From the NCBI RefSeq assembly GCF_003595195.1, contig NZ_CP032418.1, positions 2,042,001 to 2,106,000 on the forward strand: a stretch of DNA of 64,000 nucleotides. The letters are read 5' to 3'. The DNA is from Paenisporosarcina cavernae (GTDB taxonomy: Bacteria > Bacillota > Bacilli > Bacillales_A > Planococcaceae). Shown here piece after piece: positions 7,786 through 16,431 of the stretch. The notes beneath the pieces were generated by a model that was not told where the DNA came from, made no database searches, and was given only the letters and a program-made list of their open reading frames with translations. Numbering within the stretch: position 1 is the first letter of the stretch; every line of letters begins with the position of its first letter. A program made the position numbers and the translations under genes.

Positions 7786-7869
7786 GAATCTCCCTCATTT
7801 CAATTGGTGATTAATCGTCCATGATGTTTACTATTCGTTCTTCCATTCTACCTTATACGTGACACGAAA

Positions 7870-7912
7870 TAAAAAGCTGATGATTACCGAACGAATCGAC
7901 AAATCATCAGCT
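7870..7912 (-). terminator. terminator after proC
   Basis: AGCTGATGATT (7912-7902) pairs with AATCATCAGCT (7885-7875) on the minus strand, followed by TTTTTATTTC. It begins 4 nt after the proC stop. Confidence 0.85.
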
Positions 7913-7915
7913 GGT

Positions 7916-8695
7916 TTATTTTTTAAAACATGCCCCAACTGCTTGGATAATCGCACCGCGAAACCCATCAGCCTCAAGCGATTCAATTGCACGAATGGTT
8001 GAGCCATTTGGAGTTGTTACATCGTCTTTTAATTTCCCAGGATGTTGGCCAGTCTCTAGCACCATTTTTGCAGCTCCTAATACCGATTGTCCAACTAGCT
8101 GATACGCAAGGTCACGAGGCACTCCGTGTCGTACCGCACCATCTGCAAGCGCTTCGATAAACATATAGACATATGCTGGTGAAGAGCCACTGACTGCGGT
8201 GATCGTGTCCATCAGTCGTTCGGGAACTCGTTCCGCTTTTCCAAAAGAGGTAAACAATTGATCGAGCTTCTCAATCTCCTCTTCAGAGACACATGCATTC
8301 GGACAATAGGCGGTCATACCTTCGCCAACGTATGCGGGAGTGTTTGGCATAATTCGTACGATTTTCGTACCTTCTGGGAATAAATCTCCAACCTCGTTTA
8401 ACGTCACGCCAAAACCGGCAGTGACGATTAATGTGTCTTTTCGGATAGCTGGTGATATTTCTTTTACAACTTCTAAGAAATCGTGAGGTTTTATTGCTAA
8501 AAATAAAATATCCGTCGAGGAAGCAACTTCTTTATTGTTTGTTTGTACGTTGATTCCAAACTTATTGACGATCGATTCTCTTGTAGCATGTGTTCGAGCA
8601 GTCGCAACAATTTGCTTCGGAGAATAACCACCATAAGTTATCATTCCATGAATTATCGCTTGTGCCATTTTTCCACAGCCAACGAAACCAATCAT
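7916..8695 (-). CDS. proC: pyrroline-5-carboxylate reductase
   Basis: ProC reduces pyrroline-5-carboxylate to proline with NAD(P)H, the last step of proline synthesis in the cytoplasm. The protein has the N-terminal dinucleotide motif IGFVGCGKMAQAI, the central LFLAIKPH segment and MPNTPAYVGEGM, and the C-terminal signature DVTTPNGSTIRAIESLE near residue 235, where the family has VTSPGGTT. The start at 8695 gives MIGFVG and lies 9 nt after GAGGAG; longer starts to 8719 put the ribosome site inside the gene. Length is about 259 residues, typical. Confidence 0.95.
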   Translation of the reverse strand: MIGFVGCGKMAQAIIHGMITYGGYSPKQIVATARTHATRESIVNKFGINVQTNNKEVASSTDILFLAIKPHDFLEVVKEISPAIRKDTLIVTAGFGVTLNEVGDLFPEGTKIVRIMPNTPAYVGEGMTAYCPNACVSEEEIEKLDQLFTSFGKAERVPERLMDTITAVSGSSPAYVYMFIEALADGAVRHGVPRDLAYQLVGQSVLGAAKMVLETGQHPGKLKDDVTTPNGSTIRAIESLEADGFRGAIIQAVGACFKK

Positions 8696-8737
8696 TGTAT
8701 CCATCTCCTCAACTCCCACTTGTCTAGTTGATCTGCC

Positions 8738-9295
8738 CTACACTCTTAGACTTGCACGGAATCCTCTAGCCGCATAATAAGACTCCGCTCCATTATGATA
8801 CGTAAAAACCGTATCATAGCGTCGATCACAAAATAGTGCTCCACCAAGCTGACGAATTTGCGAAGGGGTTTTAATCCAACTAGACGTTTTCAAATCGAAT
8901 TCTCCTAACTTTTGCAGTTCACGATACTCTTCTTCGGTGAGAATTTCCACACCCATTTCTTTGGCCATCGCAATTGCAGAAGATCTAGGTTTGTTTTGTT
9001 TTCGTGCATCTAAGGCTTCTTGGTCATAACAAATACTTCGTCGTTCTTTCGGACTTTCTTTCGCACAATCCACGAAAATATACTCGTTTGATTGTTCGTT
9101 GTAACTAACCACATCCGGTTCTCCACCGGTCACTTCCATTTGGTGAACAGACCATATTTTTTCCGGATTATTTTCCAATTTAGATTGAACTTTCGACCAC
9201 TCAAGACCACTATGTCTATTTTCGTTAGCGACAAAACGTGCTTGTAAAGTACTGATAAATTGGTCCTTTTGTTCTGCAGAAAGTACTGATGACAT
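8738..9295 (-). CDS. DUF4256 family protein
   Basis: A 185-residue cytoplasmic protein that matches, from memory, the DUF4256 family common in Bacteria: an N-terminal RHSGLEWSKV segment, GGEPDVVSY, FVDCAKESPKERRSICYD, LTEEEYRELQKLGEFDLKTSSW and a C-terminal GGALFCDRRYDTVFTYHNGA block. No biochemical role is known to me. It lies 42 nt upstream of proC on the same strand and may share its transcript, though nothing ties it to proline synthesis. Confidence 0.85.
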   Translation of the reverse strand: MSSVLSAEQKDQFISTLQARFVANENRHSGLEWSKVQSKLENNPEKIWSVHQMEVTGGEPDVVSYNEQSNEYIFVDCAKESPKERRSICYDQEALDARKQNKPRSSAIAMAKEMGVEILTEEEYRELQKLGEFDLKTSSWIKTPSQIRQLGGALFCDRRYDTVFTYHNGAESYYAARGFRASLRV

Positions 9296-9358
9296 TGAAA
9301 TTTCTCCCTTCTTGATAAAGTTACAGCTAAAGAATTTAATCTACATTTTTTTAATAAT

Positions 9359-9664
9359 TTATTGTTCAAACAAATGGTTAAAATAATGCCGACGTTCATG
9401 TAGCATTCTCAACACGATTATTTTATTTCCTTCTATCCGATAAAAAATATAATTCTTTTCGATGTAAATTTTTCGGAGATCAGTAGCGACAGTAATTTCT
9501 TTTGACAAACTAGAACCTAAAAAAGGAAATTCTGCTAAATTGGATATCGAATACATTACTTTTCGAACTACATCTAAAGCTATCTCACTATCCCATTGTA
9601 CTTTCAGATTTTCATAAAGATTATCTAAGTCAGTTGAAAAACGTTTTGTCAGTAATATTTCCAT
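9359..9664 (-). CDS. type II toxin, RelE/ParE family
   Basis: This 101-residue protein has the RelE/ParE shape: an N-terminal strand LLTKRFSTDLDNLY, two helices, the PFLGSSL turn, a central DLRKIYIEKNYIFYRI strand pair, and a C-terminal RMLHERRHYFNHL with the basic and His residues seen near the end of ParE/RelE toxins. Members either cleave mRNA in the ribosome or poison gyrase; sequence does not say which. It starts 2 nt after the antitoxin stop codon, in the usual antitoxin-toxin order. Confidence 0.88.
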   Translation of the reverse strand: MEILLTKRFSTDLDNLYENLKVQWDSEIALDVVRKVMYSISNLAEFPFLGSSLSKEITVATDLRKIYIEKNYIFYRIEGNKIIVLRMLHERRHYFNHLFEQ

Positions 9665-9666
9665 AC

Positions 9667-9912
9667 TTATAATCCGTATCTTGCTTTCACTTCATCCAAA
9701 GTATATGACGTTTCATCTCGAGCAGACTTTTCTCCTTCTTCAATTTCAGCCAACAGTTCAATTGTCGCTTTTAATTTCTCTAATTCTTCTATTTTTACGA
9801 TGGCATATTCACCGCGACCATTCCTTGTCAAATACACTGGACTATTTTCTCTAACTTCACTTAAAACTTCCGAATAATTTCTTAGATCGGAAATGGGTTT
9901 TATATTAGGCAT
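9667..9912 (-). CDS. type II antitoxin, Phd/YefM family
   Basis: This 81-residue antitoxin starts MPNIKPISDLRN and contains the Phd/YefM block VYLTRNGRGEYAIVKIEELEKL, then an acidic helical tail (LLAEIEEGEKSARDE) that would wrap the toxin. The ATG at 9912 is chosen because AAAGGAG precedes it by 8 nt; 17 further codons upstream lack a ribosome site. It precedes the RelE-like toxin by 2 nt. Such antitoxins repress their own promoter; a promoter with repeated TGCAAAT motifs lies directly upstream. Confidence 0.9.
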   Translation of the reverse strand: MPNIKPISDLRNYSEVLSEVRENSPVYLTRNGRGEYAIVKIEELEKLKATIELLAEIEEGEKSARDETSYTLDEVKARYGL

Positions 9913-9928
9913 CACGAACACTCCTTTA

Positions 9929-9996
9929 TGCAAATTATACTGCAAATGATTGTATCCTTCCAATATTAACGTGCAAATTCGCAGGGTGAATTTGCA
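9929..9996 (-). promoter_or_regulatory. toxin-antitoxin promoter with repeated TGCAAAT motifs (likely operators)
   Basis: On the minus strand TTGGAA (9963-9958), 18 nt, TATAAT (9939-9934) forms a good sigma-A promoter. The motif TGCAAAT occurs at 9929-9935 and 9941-9947, flanking the -10 box. A perfect inverted repeat TGCAAATTC...GAATTTGCA lies at 9972-9996 just upstream of the -35. This is the pattern expected for cooperative autorepression by the Phd-type antitoxin. Confidence 0.6.
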
Positions 9997-10221
9997 GCAT
10001 TAGGTAGCGCGAAAATATTGCAACATGAAACTAGTATCAAAAAACCGCAAGAGAAATTTTCCTGAATCTTAAGTTCATATTCCCAAACTATTTTCTTAGG
10101 TTGCTGCTAGTTAAAAGACTATGGCTATACGTCATATGTCAGCAAAGATGAAGTATGCTCAAACTTCCACATATAAAACTCTATTTATTAGCCATTTATC
10201 TCGCCATTTTTTCCTCCAATT

Positions 10222-10262
10222 AAAAAAGACAGCAAGAGAATGTACGTCTCTTTGCTGCCTTT
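10222..10262 (-). terminator. terminator after the dihydrouridine synthase gene
   Basis: GGCAGCAAAGAGA pairs with TCTCTTGCTGTC across the loop CGTACAT on the minus strand, followed by TTTTTTAATT. It directly follows the stop at 10267. Confidence 0.9.
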
Positions 10263-10266
10263 TGTA

Positions 10267-11238
10267 TTATCTATCCGTTGTGTTTAAAGAAAATTGCTCA
10301 AGTAATTCTCGTACTTCTTTAGTGGATTTCGTATTCATCAGTTGGTTTCGTAGTTCCCCAGCCCCACGGAATCCTTTGACATAAATTTTGAAGAAGCGGT
10401 GCAGTCCTGTAATGGAACGAGGGATTTCTTCTTGATATTGATCGTGAAGATCAAGATGCAACATTAACAACTCTAAGTATTCTTCACTAGTATGTTCTTT
10501 TGGCTCTTTTTCAAATGCGAATGGATTTTTGAAAATTCCTCGGCCAATCATGACACCATCAATTCCATACTTTTCGGCAAGCTCTAGACCAACTTGACGG
10601 TCAGGAATGTCCCCATTGATCGTAAGTAGCGTATTGGGTGCGATTTTGTCTCGCATTTCTTTAATCTCGGGAATCAGTTCCCAATGAGCATCTACTTGAC
10701 TCATCTCTTTTCGAGTACGCAAGTGAATCGACAAGTTGGCAATATCTTGCTCGAGGATATGTTTTAACCACTCTTTCCACTCGTCAATCTCCGTATAACC
10801 TAAACGTGTTTTAACACTAACCGGTAGGCCACCCGCTTTTGCAGCTTGAATGATTTCTGCTGCAACTTCTGGTCGAAGAATTAGTCCGCTACCTTTCCCA
10901 CGAGATGCAACATTTGGAACAGGACACCCCATATTAATATCGATTCCCTTAAATCCAAGATCGGCCATTCCAATACTCATTTGACGGAAAAACTCGGGCT
11001 TGTCTCCCCAAATATGCGCAACCATCGGCTGTTCGTCTTCCGTAAATGTTAAGCGGCCTCGAACACTTTTCATTCCCTCCGGGTGGCAATAACTTTCCGT
11101 ATTCGTAAACTCTGTAAAAAACACATCTGGTTTTCCTGCTTCACTCACCACATGTCGGAAAACAACGTCTGTTACATCTTCCATTGGCGCCAAAACAAAA
11201 AATGGTCGTGGTAAATCACGCCAAAAATTCTTGCTCAC
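10267..11238 (-). CDS. tRNA-dihydrouridine synthase
   Basis: Dus enzymes are FMN-dependent TIM barrels that reduce specific uridines in tRNA to dihydrouridine using NADPH. The 323-residue protein shows [13 protein letters not shown] at the start of the barrel, [11 protein letters not shown] with the catalytic cysteine region, [26 protein letters not shown] and the FMN phosphate site [12 protein letters not shown]. It resembles the second Bacillus paralog (YfjN-like) more than YacF/DusB, since the N-terminus lacks the ribosomal-context features of DusB; that subtype call is tentative. Single gene with its own terminator. Confidence 0.93.
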   Translation of the reverse strand: MSKNFWRDLPRPFFVLAPMEDVTDVVFRHVVSEAGKPDVFFTEFTNTESYCHPEGMKSVRGRLTFTEDEQPMVAHIWGDKPEFFRQMSIGMADLGFKGIDINMGCPVPNVASRGKGSGLILRPEVAAEIIQAAKAGGLPVSVKTRLGYTEIDEWKEWLKHILEQDIANLSIHLRTRKEMSQVDAHWELIPEIKEMRDKIAPNTLLTINGDIPDRQVGLELAEKYGIDGVMIGRGIFKNPFAFEKEPKEHTSEEYLELLMLHLDLHDQYQEEIPRSITGLHRFFKIYVKGFRGAGELRNQLMNTKSTKEVRELLEQFSLNTTDR

Positions 11239-11541
11239 GTTTCTTCAAATCCTTTCCTTACTTTGAATAACCCTATCTATTTAATCAGTCGATTATGGAC
11301 CATCATTCAATTTAACAGCAATCAGAAAATTGGAACTTTTGTATGATTCCTTCGTCTAACTTAACTATTATAAACACTTCGTTTTTTGAAATCCATAGAA
11401 AAATGCTAGCCACAATTTTACTGGACTAGCACATCTACTTTATTAGTAATAAATTGCCCGAATAATTCATCTGAAGAGTAATACATATCAAAAGAAATTA
11501 CGTACATGTAAGGTACGCATATAACGTTTGGCGGTGAGAAA
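11239..11541. other. intergenic region with one orphan hairpin
   Basis: This 303-nt gap separates two divergent genes. The only structure seen is a hairpin TGCTAGTCC...GGCTAGCA followed by TTTTTC on the minus strand (11431-11398). It looks like a terminator, but no minus-strand gene lies just upstream of it. The rest is AT-rich with no gene. Confidence 0.5.
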
Positions 11542-11946
11542 TTGAAGAAGATTATTTTTATAATACTTATTTTTGTGATGGCTATTAGTTATTTCCGGAA
11601 CAATATACCAAGAAATACTGATTTAGAGAAAACTCTTTCTTCCAAGGTTGACGAATCCGTTTCAAATGAAATAAATCTTCATGGTGTCACAGAATTCCAA
11701 TGGACTCAAGCCTATTTATTCGAACCCTATACATCCCAAGAAACGATGAATCAACAAATAGGCATTAAATTCACCGATTCTAGTAACATCTCTCAGCGAG
11801 ATGATATCTATTTGTTGGTTTTTGTAAACGATGACGAGATTGTACAATATGCAGAAGTAAAGCGTCATCAATCCGATTTTTCGATTAAGCAGAGCGACAT
11901 ACTTACACCTGAAAACTCTATTATCACAATTACAAAGCATTCATAA
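11542..11946 (+). CDS. hypothetical membrane-anchored protein (134 aa)
   Basis: The start is a TTG at 11542 with GGCGGTGAG upstream; the product begins MKKIIFIILIFVMAISYF, a signal anchor, then a polar domain of about 110 residues with alternating strands. No lipobox or known domain is recognised. It is followed 68 nt later by a small polytopic membrane protein on the same strand, and the two may be co-transcribed. Function unknown. Confidence 0.6.
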   Translation: MKKIIFIILIFVMAISYFRNNIPRNTDLEKTLSSKVDESVSNEINLHGVTEFQWTQAYLFEPYTSQETMNQQIGIKFTDSSNISQRDDIYLLVFVNDDEIVQYAEVKRHQSDFSIKQSDILTPENSIITITKHS

Positions 11947-12014
11947 GAAAACGGTGAGTAGGGAGTGAAAATTGTATCCGAATCCTTTTATAAAAAGGAA
12001 CGAAGGAGGTACTG

Positions 12015-12446
12015 ATGAAATCATTTTGCCGTTTGAATATATTGTCCTCGCTCTATGGATTCTCTTTTTTCATGTTTCACGCTTTATATGTCTATCAAGA
12101 ATTGATCATTTCCAAAATACCCCTTCCAAAGAATATGTCATTAAGTATTTTAACTGTTGGAGTTATCTTTTTATTTGCCTTGTCTATGTATCTCGTTTTT
12201 TATGTCACCAACAAATGGCTGATTGGAAACATCCGCTTTTTCACGATAATTTTATGGTTTCCATATTATTTACTGCTGAATTATTTCCTCTTTTCAACGG
12301 TTCTCCAAGATATCCCACCACAATTTGAACTTTCTCCAGGTAGTGGTTTTATCGTTTTATTTGCGGTTGGGCTTTATCCAATGCTAATAGGAACGATGAA
12401 TGTGATTTCAGGCAATACTGATATGGCTCCGTATTCTCGCACGTAA
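12015..12446 (+). CDS. small polytopic membrane protein (143 aa)
   Basis: The ATG at 12015 follows GGAGG with good spacing. The 143-residue protein has four predicted hydrophobic helices (about residues 8-28, 42-64, 73-95 and 110-132) with short loops and a polar C-terminus. No conserved family is recognised. It lies after a short signal-anchored protein and upstream of an AraC-type regulator on the same strand, separated from the latter by about 160 nt that probably hold a promoter. Confidence 0.72.
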   Translation: MKSFCRLNILSSLYGFSFFMFHALYVYQELIISKIPLPKNMSLSILTVGVIFLFALSMYLVFYVTNKWLIGNIRFFTIILWFPYYLLLNYFLFSTVLQDIPPQFELSPGSGFIVLFAVGLYPMLIGTMNVISGNTDMAPYSRT

Positions 12447-12604
12447 TTCAATACTTTAAAATTATCGTTCAATTAGTCTCTTCATTAGATTATTCTAAAA
12501 CTACAGTTATTCATGATAAGTGCTTTGAATCTGTCACAACTAAGCATGAATTGACAGGAGCTTTTATTTTCAAGTTGCTACAATCATTTTAAGGAGTTGA
12601 AGTC

Positions 12605-13474
12605 ATGGCATGGGTAGAATCCATACAAAAAGCAATTGATTACATGGAAAAAAATTTAATGGAGAATTTGACGATTGACAGTATTGCGAAACAAGCCAAC
12701 GTGTCAGCTTTTCATTTTCAGAGAACGTTCTCCGTACTAACCGATATTACGGTCGGTGACTATATAAGAAGACGTCGACTAACATTGGCAGGAGAGGAAT
12801 TGCTGACAACGGATACTAAAGTAATCGACATTGCCCATAAATATGGATATGAAACTCCCGAGGCTTTTTCCAAAGCATTCCGTAGACAGCACAATCTTAC
12901 ACCAAGTGACCTGCGGAAGAGTAAGGGAAAGCTGCAATCCTATAATCGCCTGATGATCCAGGTAACCTTGAAAGGAGCAAATCCAATGAAGTACAGTGTT
13001 ATCGAAAAGAATGCGTTTCAAATTGTGGGCATTAAGCGAGAATTTTCTAGTGTGGCAGAGGAAGAAAATGTAATAGGCATCCCGGAACTTTGGGAGGAAG
13101 TAAATCATAATGGAACTTGCGATCAGCTGTTTCAATTAAACGATGGTGTAGTTAAAGGTGTCTTAGGGGTTTGTGGGGAAGTTAGCAAAGAGCAAAAAGA
13201 TGTGAATGTATTTGACTATTGGGTGGCGACTTCTTACGCTGGAGAAGTTCCAAATGGAATGCTTAGCTTAGAACTCCCTGCTTCTAAATGGGCGGTATTC
13301 GAAGTACATGGACCTATGCCTACCGCGATGCAAAATGCGTGGAAACAAATTTTCTCGGAATGGTTCCCTTCCACTGGATATCAACATGCGGGTACTCCAG
13401 AGTTTGAATTGTATTCAGATGAAGATCCTAATTCTCCAGATTTATACTCGGAGATTTGGATTCCGATTAAATAA
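12605..13474 (+). CDS. AraC family transcriptional regulator with GyrI-like effector domain
   Basis: The 289-residue protein has an N-terminal double helix-turn-helix of the AraC/XylS type (about residues 8-105: LTIDSIAKQANVSAFHFQRTF, then IDIAHKYGYETPEAFSKAFRR). A C-terminal GyrI-like/AraC effector-binding domain (about 125-289) starts YSVIEKNAFQIVGIKREF and ends SEIWIPIK. This order (HTH first) is that of Rob, SoxS-like and BmrR-like regulators of multidrug or stress genes that sense small molecules. AAGGAGTTGAAGTC precedes the ATG. Its regulon is not evident from the neighbours. Confidence 0.93.
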   Translation: MAWVESIQKAIDYMEKNLMENLTIDSIAKQANVSAFHFQRTFSVLTDITVGDYIRRRRLTLAGEELLTTDTKVIDIAHKYGYETPEAFSKAFRRQHNLTPSDLRKSKGKLQSYNRLMIQVTLKGANPMKYSVIEKNAFQIVGIKREFSSVAEEENVIGIPELWEEVNHNGTCDQLFQLNDGVVKGVLGVCGEVSKEQKDVNVFDYWVATSYAGEVPNGMLSLELPASKWAVFEVHGPMPTAMQNAWKQIFSEWFPSTGYQHAGTPEFELYSDEDPNSPDLYSEIWIPIK

Positions 13475-13493
13475 GTTCAGAGTTGAAAATAAG

Positions 13494-13573
13494 GTGCCAA
13501 CGCAATAAACAATCGTGATTATTTTCACATTATTGAATGTGTAAACTGTCTTAATAATTATTTGCGCTGGCAT
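13494..13573. repeat. 80-bp palindromic repeat, copy A
   Basis: The left end is GTGCCAACGC and the right end GCGCTGGCAT, with the shared interior AACAATCGTGATTATT and a GAATGTGTAAACT core. It lies between the convergent AraC and S51 genes. It is the most diverged of the four copies in the window, all in the same orientation. Confidence 0.65.
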
Positions 13574-13630
13574 CAGTTTTTTATGTTTCCTCTTGAGCTA
13601 TAGAGTCAAAAACAATCTATCCACTATATT

Positions 13631-14293
13631 CTATTTATTGAATTTTCTCCATTTCCCTTCTGATACAACTTTCACTTCTCCATCCACTACTTTAATCGCG
13701 GTTTCATCATCGATTGCATAAGAGGGACCATCTAGTTTAGCTGCCCACGTTTCAGCTGCAGCCATGGTGTTCTCTGGTAGCATTTCATGATCTAGATGAG
13801 GGAATATAGAAAAGTCGACTAGTTGTAAACCCTCATCATTTCCTTCCGGAGGAGTCCAATCAACAAAAAACTCGCCAATGTTCGGTGCCATGACCATACT
13901 TCCAGCACTTAATCCAACATACACAACGTCTAATGATGGAAAAAGATCTGCAATTCCTGATTTCTTCATCCAGTAGCTCAAAAATAGGGGATCTCCTCCG
14001 TTAACAAGAATGACATCTGCTTCTTTCACCATCGGAACCCAGCAAGATTCATCAATACTTGGCAATGCTGTGAGTTCTAAGACCCCCATGGATTTCCACC
14101 CTAACTCACACATAGGACACGTCGATTCGCCACTAAAGAATTCCCATGCTCGATAACCGCCTCCTGGAATTGCATAAATGGCGGTGGGGATACTAATCGC
14201 CGTTGATTCAGCGATTGGTTTTCCAACTAGTTCGACTAAAGCTGTTTCGATACTTTTGTTTTTAATACCAGCGGATGTAAGCAGTAGTTTCAT
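13631..14293 (-). CDS. peptidase E-like protein (S51 family)
   Basis: The 220-residue protein has the class I amidotransferase-like fold of S51 peptidases (aspartyl dipeptidase, cyanophycinase group). VILVNGGDPLFLSYWM is the conserved GG(D/N) loop, and VYVGLSAGSMVMAP carries the catalytic serine in the nucleophile elbow G-x-S-A-G-S. FSIFPHLDHEML supplies the histidine region. An unusual short insertion with STCPMCELGW (a C-P-x-C pair) sits near residue 57, which could bind a metal. It probably cleaves an Asp-X dipeptide or a related substrate in the cytoplasm. Single gene. Confidence 0.85.
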   Translation of the reverse strand: MKLLLTSAGIKNKSIETALVELVGKPIAESTAISIPTAIYAIPGGGYRAWEFFSGESTCPMCELGWKSMGVLELTALPSIDESCWVPMVKEADVILVNGGDPLFLSYWMKKSGIADLFPSLDVVYVGLSAGSMVMAPNIGEFFVDWTPPEGNDEGLQLVDFSIFPHLDHEMLPENTMAAAETWAAKLDGPSYAIDDETAIKVVDGEVKVVSEGKWRKFNK

Positions 14294-14521
14294 CGTTTCA
14301 CGCTTCCTTTCAAGATTGTGTTATTAACCAAAACGAAATATTTTACTCAATTTATTAACAGCTTAAAATCACTTTTTCAATGAAAACAAAAATTTCGCCA
14401 CCACACATACATTCTAGAGGAAGTAATTGGAACCCTTTATTTTAAAAATTTTACTAGAACGGACAATAAGAAAAATATCAAAGCAAAAGAAGAATAGAGT
14501 GTGTATAACTCTTTGAAAAAG

Positions 14522-14557
14522 AAAAAAATGCAGCCCCATGTATAAATTGGGACTGCA
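14522..14557 (-). terminator. terminator after the NAD(P)-binding reductase gene
   Basis: TGCAGTCCCA pairs with TGGGGCTGCA on the minus strand, followed by TTTTTTTC. It lies 25 nt after the stop at 14582. Confidence 0.88.
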
Positions 14558-14581
14558 CGTATTAACCTAAATCAATTTTAT

Positions 14582-15232
14582 TTATAGAGATTTAATGGCT
14601 TCTTTCACATCTACATCTCCAGAAACTACTTGAAACTCTTTTCCAATAGTGGATTCGTTCACCAGACACTCTAAAATAACGCGAGCGACATCTTCTCGCG
14701 GAATATCATGAGGTTCTACTTTTGTAGCTACATTGACATTTCCAGTTCCACTGTCATTTGTTAACGCTCCTGGATGAACAATTGTGTAGTCCAAATCTGT
14801 TGCTCTTAACCATTCATCTGCATAGTGTTTTGCTACCACATACGGTGCAAAAGACGAATCGGACGATTGGATCGCTTCTCGAGTAGTATCGTACGAACTA
14901 ACCATGATAAATCGTTTTACACCGGCTTTTTTAGCTGCCTCAATTGTTTTTACTGCGCCATCAAGATCAACTAAAATAGTTTTATCATCACCTGTTTTAG
15001 GTCCAGATCCTGCTGTAAATACAATCGCATCGACACCTTCTGCTGCTTTCGCAATGGCAGGAATGTCCCCTTCTAAATCAGCCATAACAGTTTCAACACC
15101 TAACTCTTTGAAATGCGGAGCTTGTTCTTCTTTCCGAATCATTACTTTTGCTTCTACGTTTTCTTGGTCTTTTATAAAAGAAACGAGATGTTTCCCAACT
15201 TGACCATTTGCTCCAACGATTAATGCTTTCAT
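14582..15232 (-). CDS. NAD(P)-binding SDR-type oxidoreductase
   Basis: This 216-residue atypical short-chain dehydrogenase resembles B. subtilis YhfK/YwnB and human BLVRB-like proteins. The dinucleotide motif ALIVGANGQVGKHL is at the N-terminus (GxxGxxG), followed by MADLEGD, a VFTAGSG strand and MVSSYDTTRE. The tyrosine region APYVVAKHYADEWLR contains a YxxxK-like VVAKHYADE pattern, and TIVHPGALT follows. The start at 15232 is preferred because AAGGAAGG abuts the upstream ATG at 15241. The substrate is unknown; these enzymes often reduce quinones or flavins. Confidence 0.88.
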   Translation of the reverse strand: MKALIVGANGQVGKHLVSFIKDQENVEAKVMIRKEEQAPHFKELGVETVMADLEGDIPAIAKAAEGVDAIVFTAGSGPKTGDDKTILVDLDGAVKTIEAAKKAGVKRFIMVSSYDTTREAIQSSDSSFAPYVVAKHYADEWLRATDLDYTIVHPGALTNDSGTGNVNVATKVEPHDIPREDVARVILECLVNESTIGKEFQVVSGDVDVKEAIKSL

Positions 15233-15464
15233 TGATAACATCCTTCCTTTCTTTTTGCATAAATGTACTATACCCGGAAAGGAAGTGACTAAATCAATGG
15301 AATGTGCTGATCAGACCGATTTTTCATCAGAGAGCCTAGGTTTATACTTCAATCAAGTGGATTTCAAGATTACTTAGAATTGTTAATACTGTACTATGGC
15401 TGATTTGTGGGAAAATGTTCTCTGGTTGCACTTCTTAAGCGTTCTTATCACCATTTTCTAGATT

Positions 15465-16376
15465 TTACATTCCCAAATAGCCCATTTTCCTCAAATCTTC
15501 ATACACAATCCAAGAGAATTTTTTTCTACCCTTACTATTTAAATGATCTGGATCAATGAAATATTTTTCCTCATCGGCAAATCGTGAATCTTCCATATAA
15601 TTTAATAAAGGCACATCTAATTCAAGAGACTGAAGATGTTGGAATACTAATTGGTTCATGAGCTCATCTGTGAAATATTCTCGATAAGAAGAATGCACCG
15701 GCTCCAAAGTTAACACAACTGAATATCCTTTCGATTTACACAACTCTACAATCTCCTGAAGCTGTTGAACATTTTGGTTTATCGTATTTTGTTGTATTGC
15801 AATTTCATAATCTTCTATTACTTTTTCGTACTTACTTTCAGAATAATTTCTTCCTTCATTTGCCCAAGGTTTGTGAGAATCCCATTTATATTTCTTCAGT
15901 TTCCCTGCAAGAGCAGAGTTAAATCGAGAACTATTAGTACCTGGAGCATACAAATAGCTGTAGTAATCGAGCAAATTAAATGGCTCTATTTCTTCACGGT
16001 CTAAGATTCGGTAGTAATTCCCGATGTAATGGACTTCAGAGGAGATAAACGTAATTTGTGAAATAGAGACAATGACTACACCATTTGGTTTTAAATACTC
16101 TCCGTATTCTTTCAATAATTTATAATCATATTGAATTGTTTGGGCAGGCAGTGCTAAATCGAGATGCGCCAATCCTGTTGGCTTAAAGTTATAGCCATAC
16201 ATGGAATGGGATGCACCCAAGTTCATAATATCTACAGGATAAGGCTTGTTTTTAAATGAAAGTATCGCGTGGTTTATTCTATAGTCATGCGAATCTTTTA
16301 CGAACTGATTTACAGGTATAAATAATAAAAATACAACCACAAAGATGACTGCTGCCTTTACACATAAATTCCTCAT
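15465..16376 (-). CDS. SGNH/DltD-like acyltransfer protein (last gene of dlt-like operon)
   Basis: This 303-residue protein has an N-terminal membrane anchor (about residues 5-25) and an extracytoplasmic SGNH-type domain. The nucleophile block is IMNLGASHSMYGYNF, a glycine/serine segment SISQ follows, and the C-terminal DPDHLNSKG carries the Asp-x-x-His pair. It corresponds in role to DltD or AlgJ/X, which complete transfer of an acyl group onto an outer polymer. The start at 16376 sits 6 nt after AAAGGA. It is the fourth gene after the carrier protein, adenylating enzyme and MBOAT. It is shorter than DltD (about 390 aa) and only distantly like it. Confidence 0.75.
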   Translation of the reverse strand: MRNLCVKAAVIFVVVFLLFIPVNQFVKDSHDYRINHAILSFKNKPYPVDIMNLGASHSMYGYNFKPTGLAHLDLALPAQTIQYDYKLLKEYGEYLKPNGVVIVSISQITFISSEVHYIGNYYRILDREEIEPFNLLDYYSYLYAPGTNSSRFNSALAGKLKKYKWDSHKPWANEGRNYSESKYEKVIEDYEIAIQQNTINQNVQQLQEIVELCKSKGYSVVLTLEPVHSSYREYFTDELMNQLVFQHLQSLELDVPLLNYMEDSRFADEEKYFIDPDHLNSKGRKKFSWIVYEDLRKMGYLGM

Positions 16377-16431
16377 AGTACATCCTTTCATCTCTGAGCT
16401 TCATTTCTAAGTGGAATGTATTTTTTCTTCA

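Larger units (their letters stand above)
9913..10266. other. intergenic region between the dus terminator and the antitoxin
   Basis: This 354-nt gap holds the toxin-antitoxin promoter region (to about 9996) and the dus terminator (10222-10262). Between them (about 10000-10220) I see only AT-rich sequence with no convincing gene or RNA structure. Confidence 0.6.

Noticed and set aside
10121-10384. Plus-strand frame of 87 residues
   Set aside because: It runs through the dus terminator into the antisense of the dus gene, with no ribosome site.
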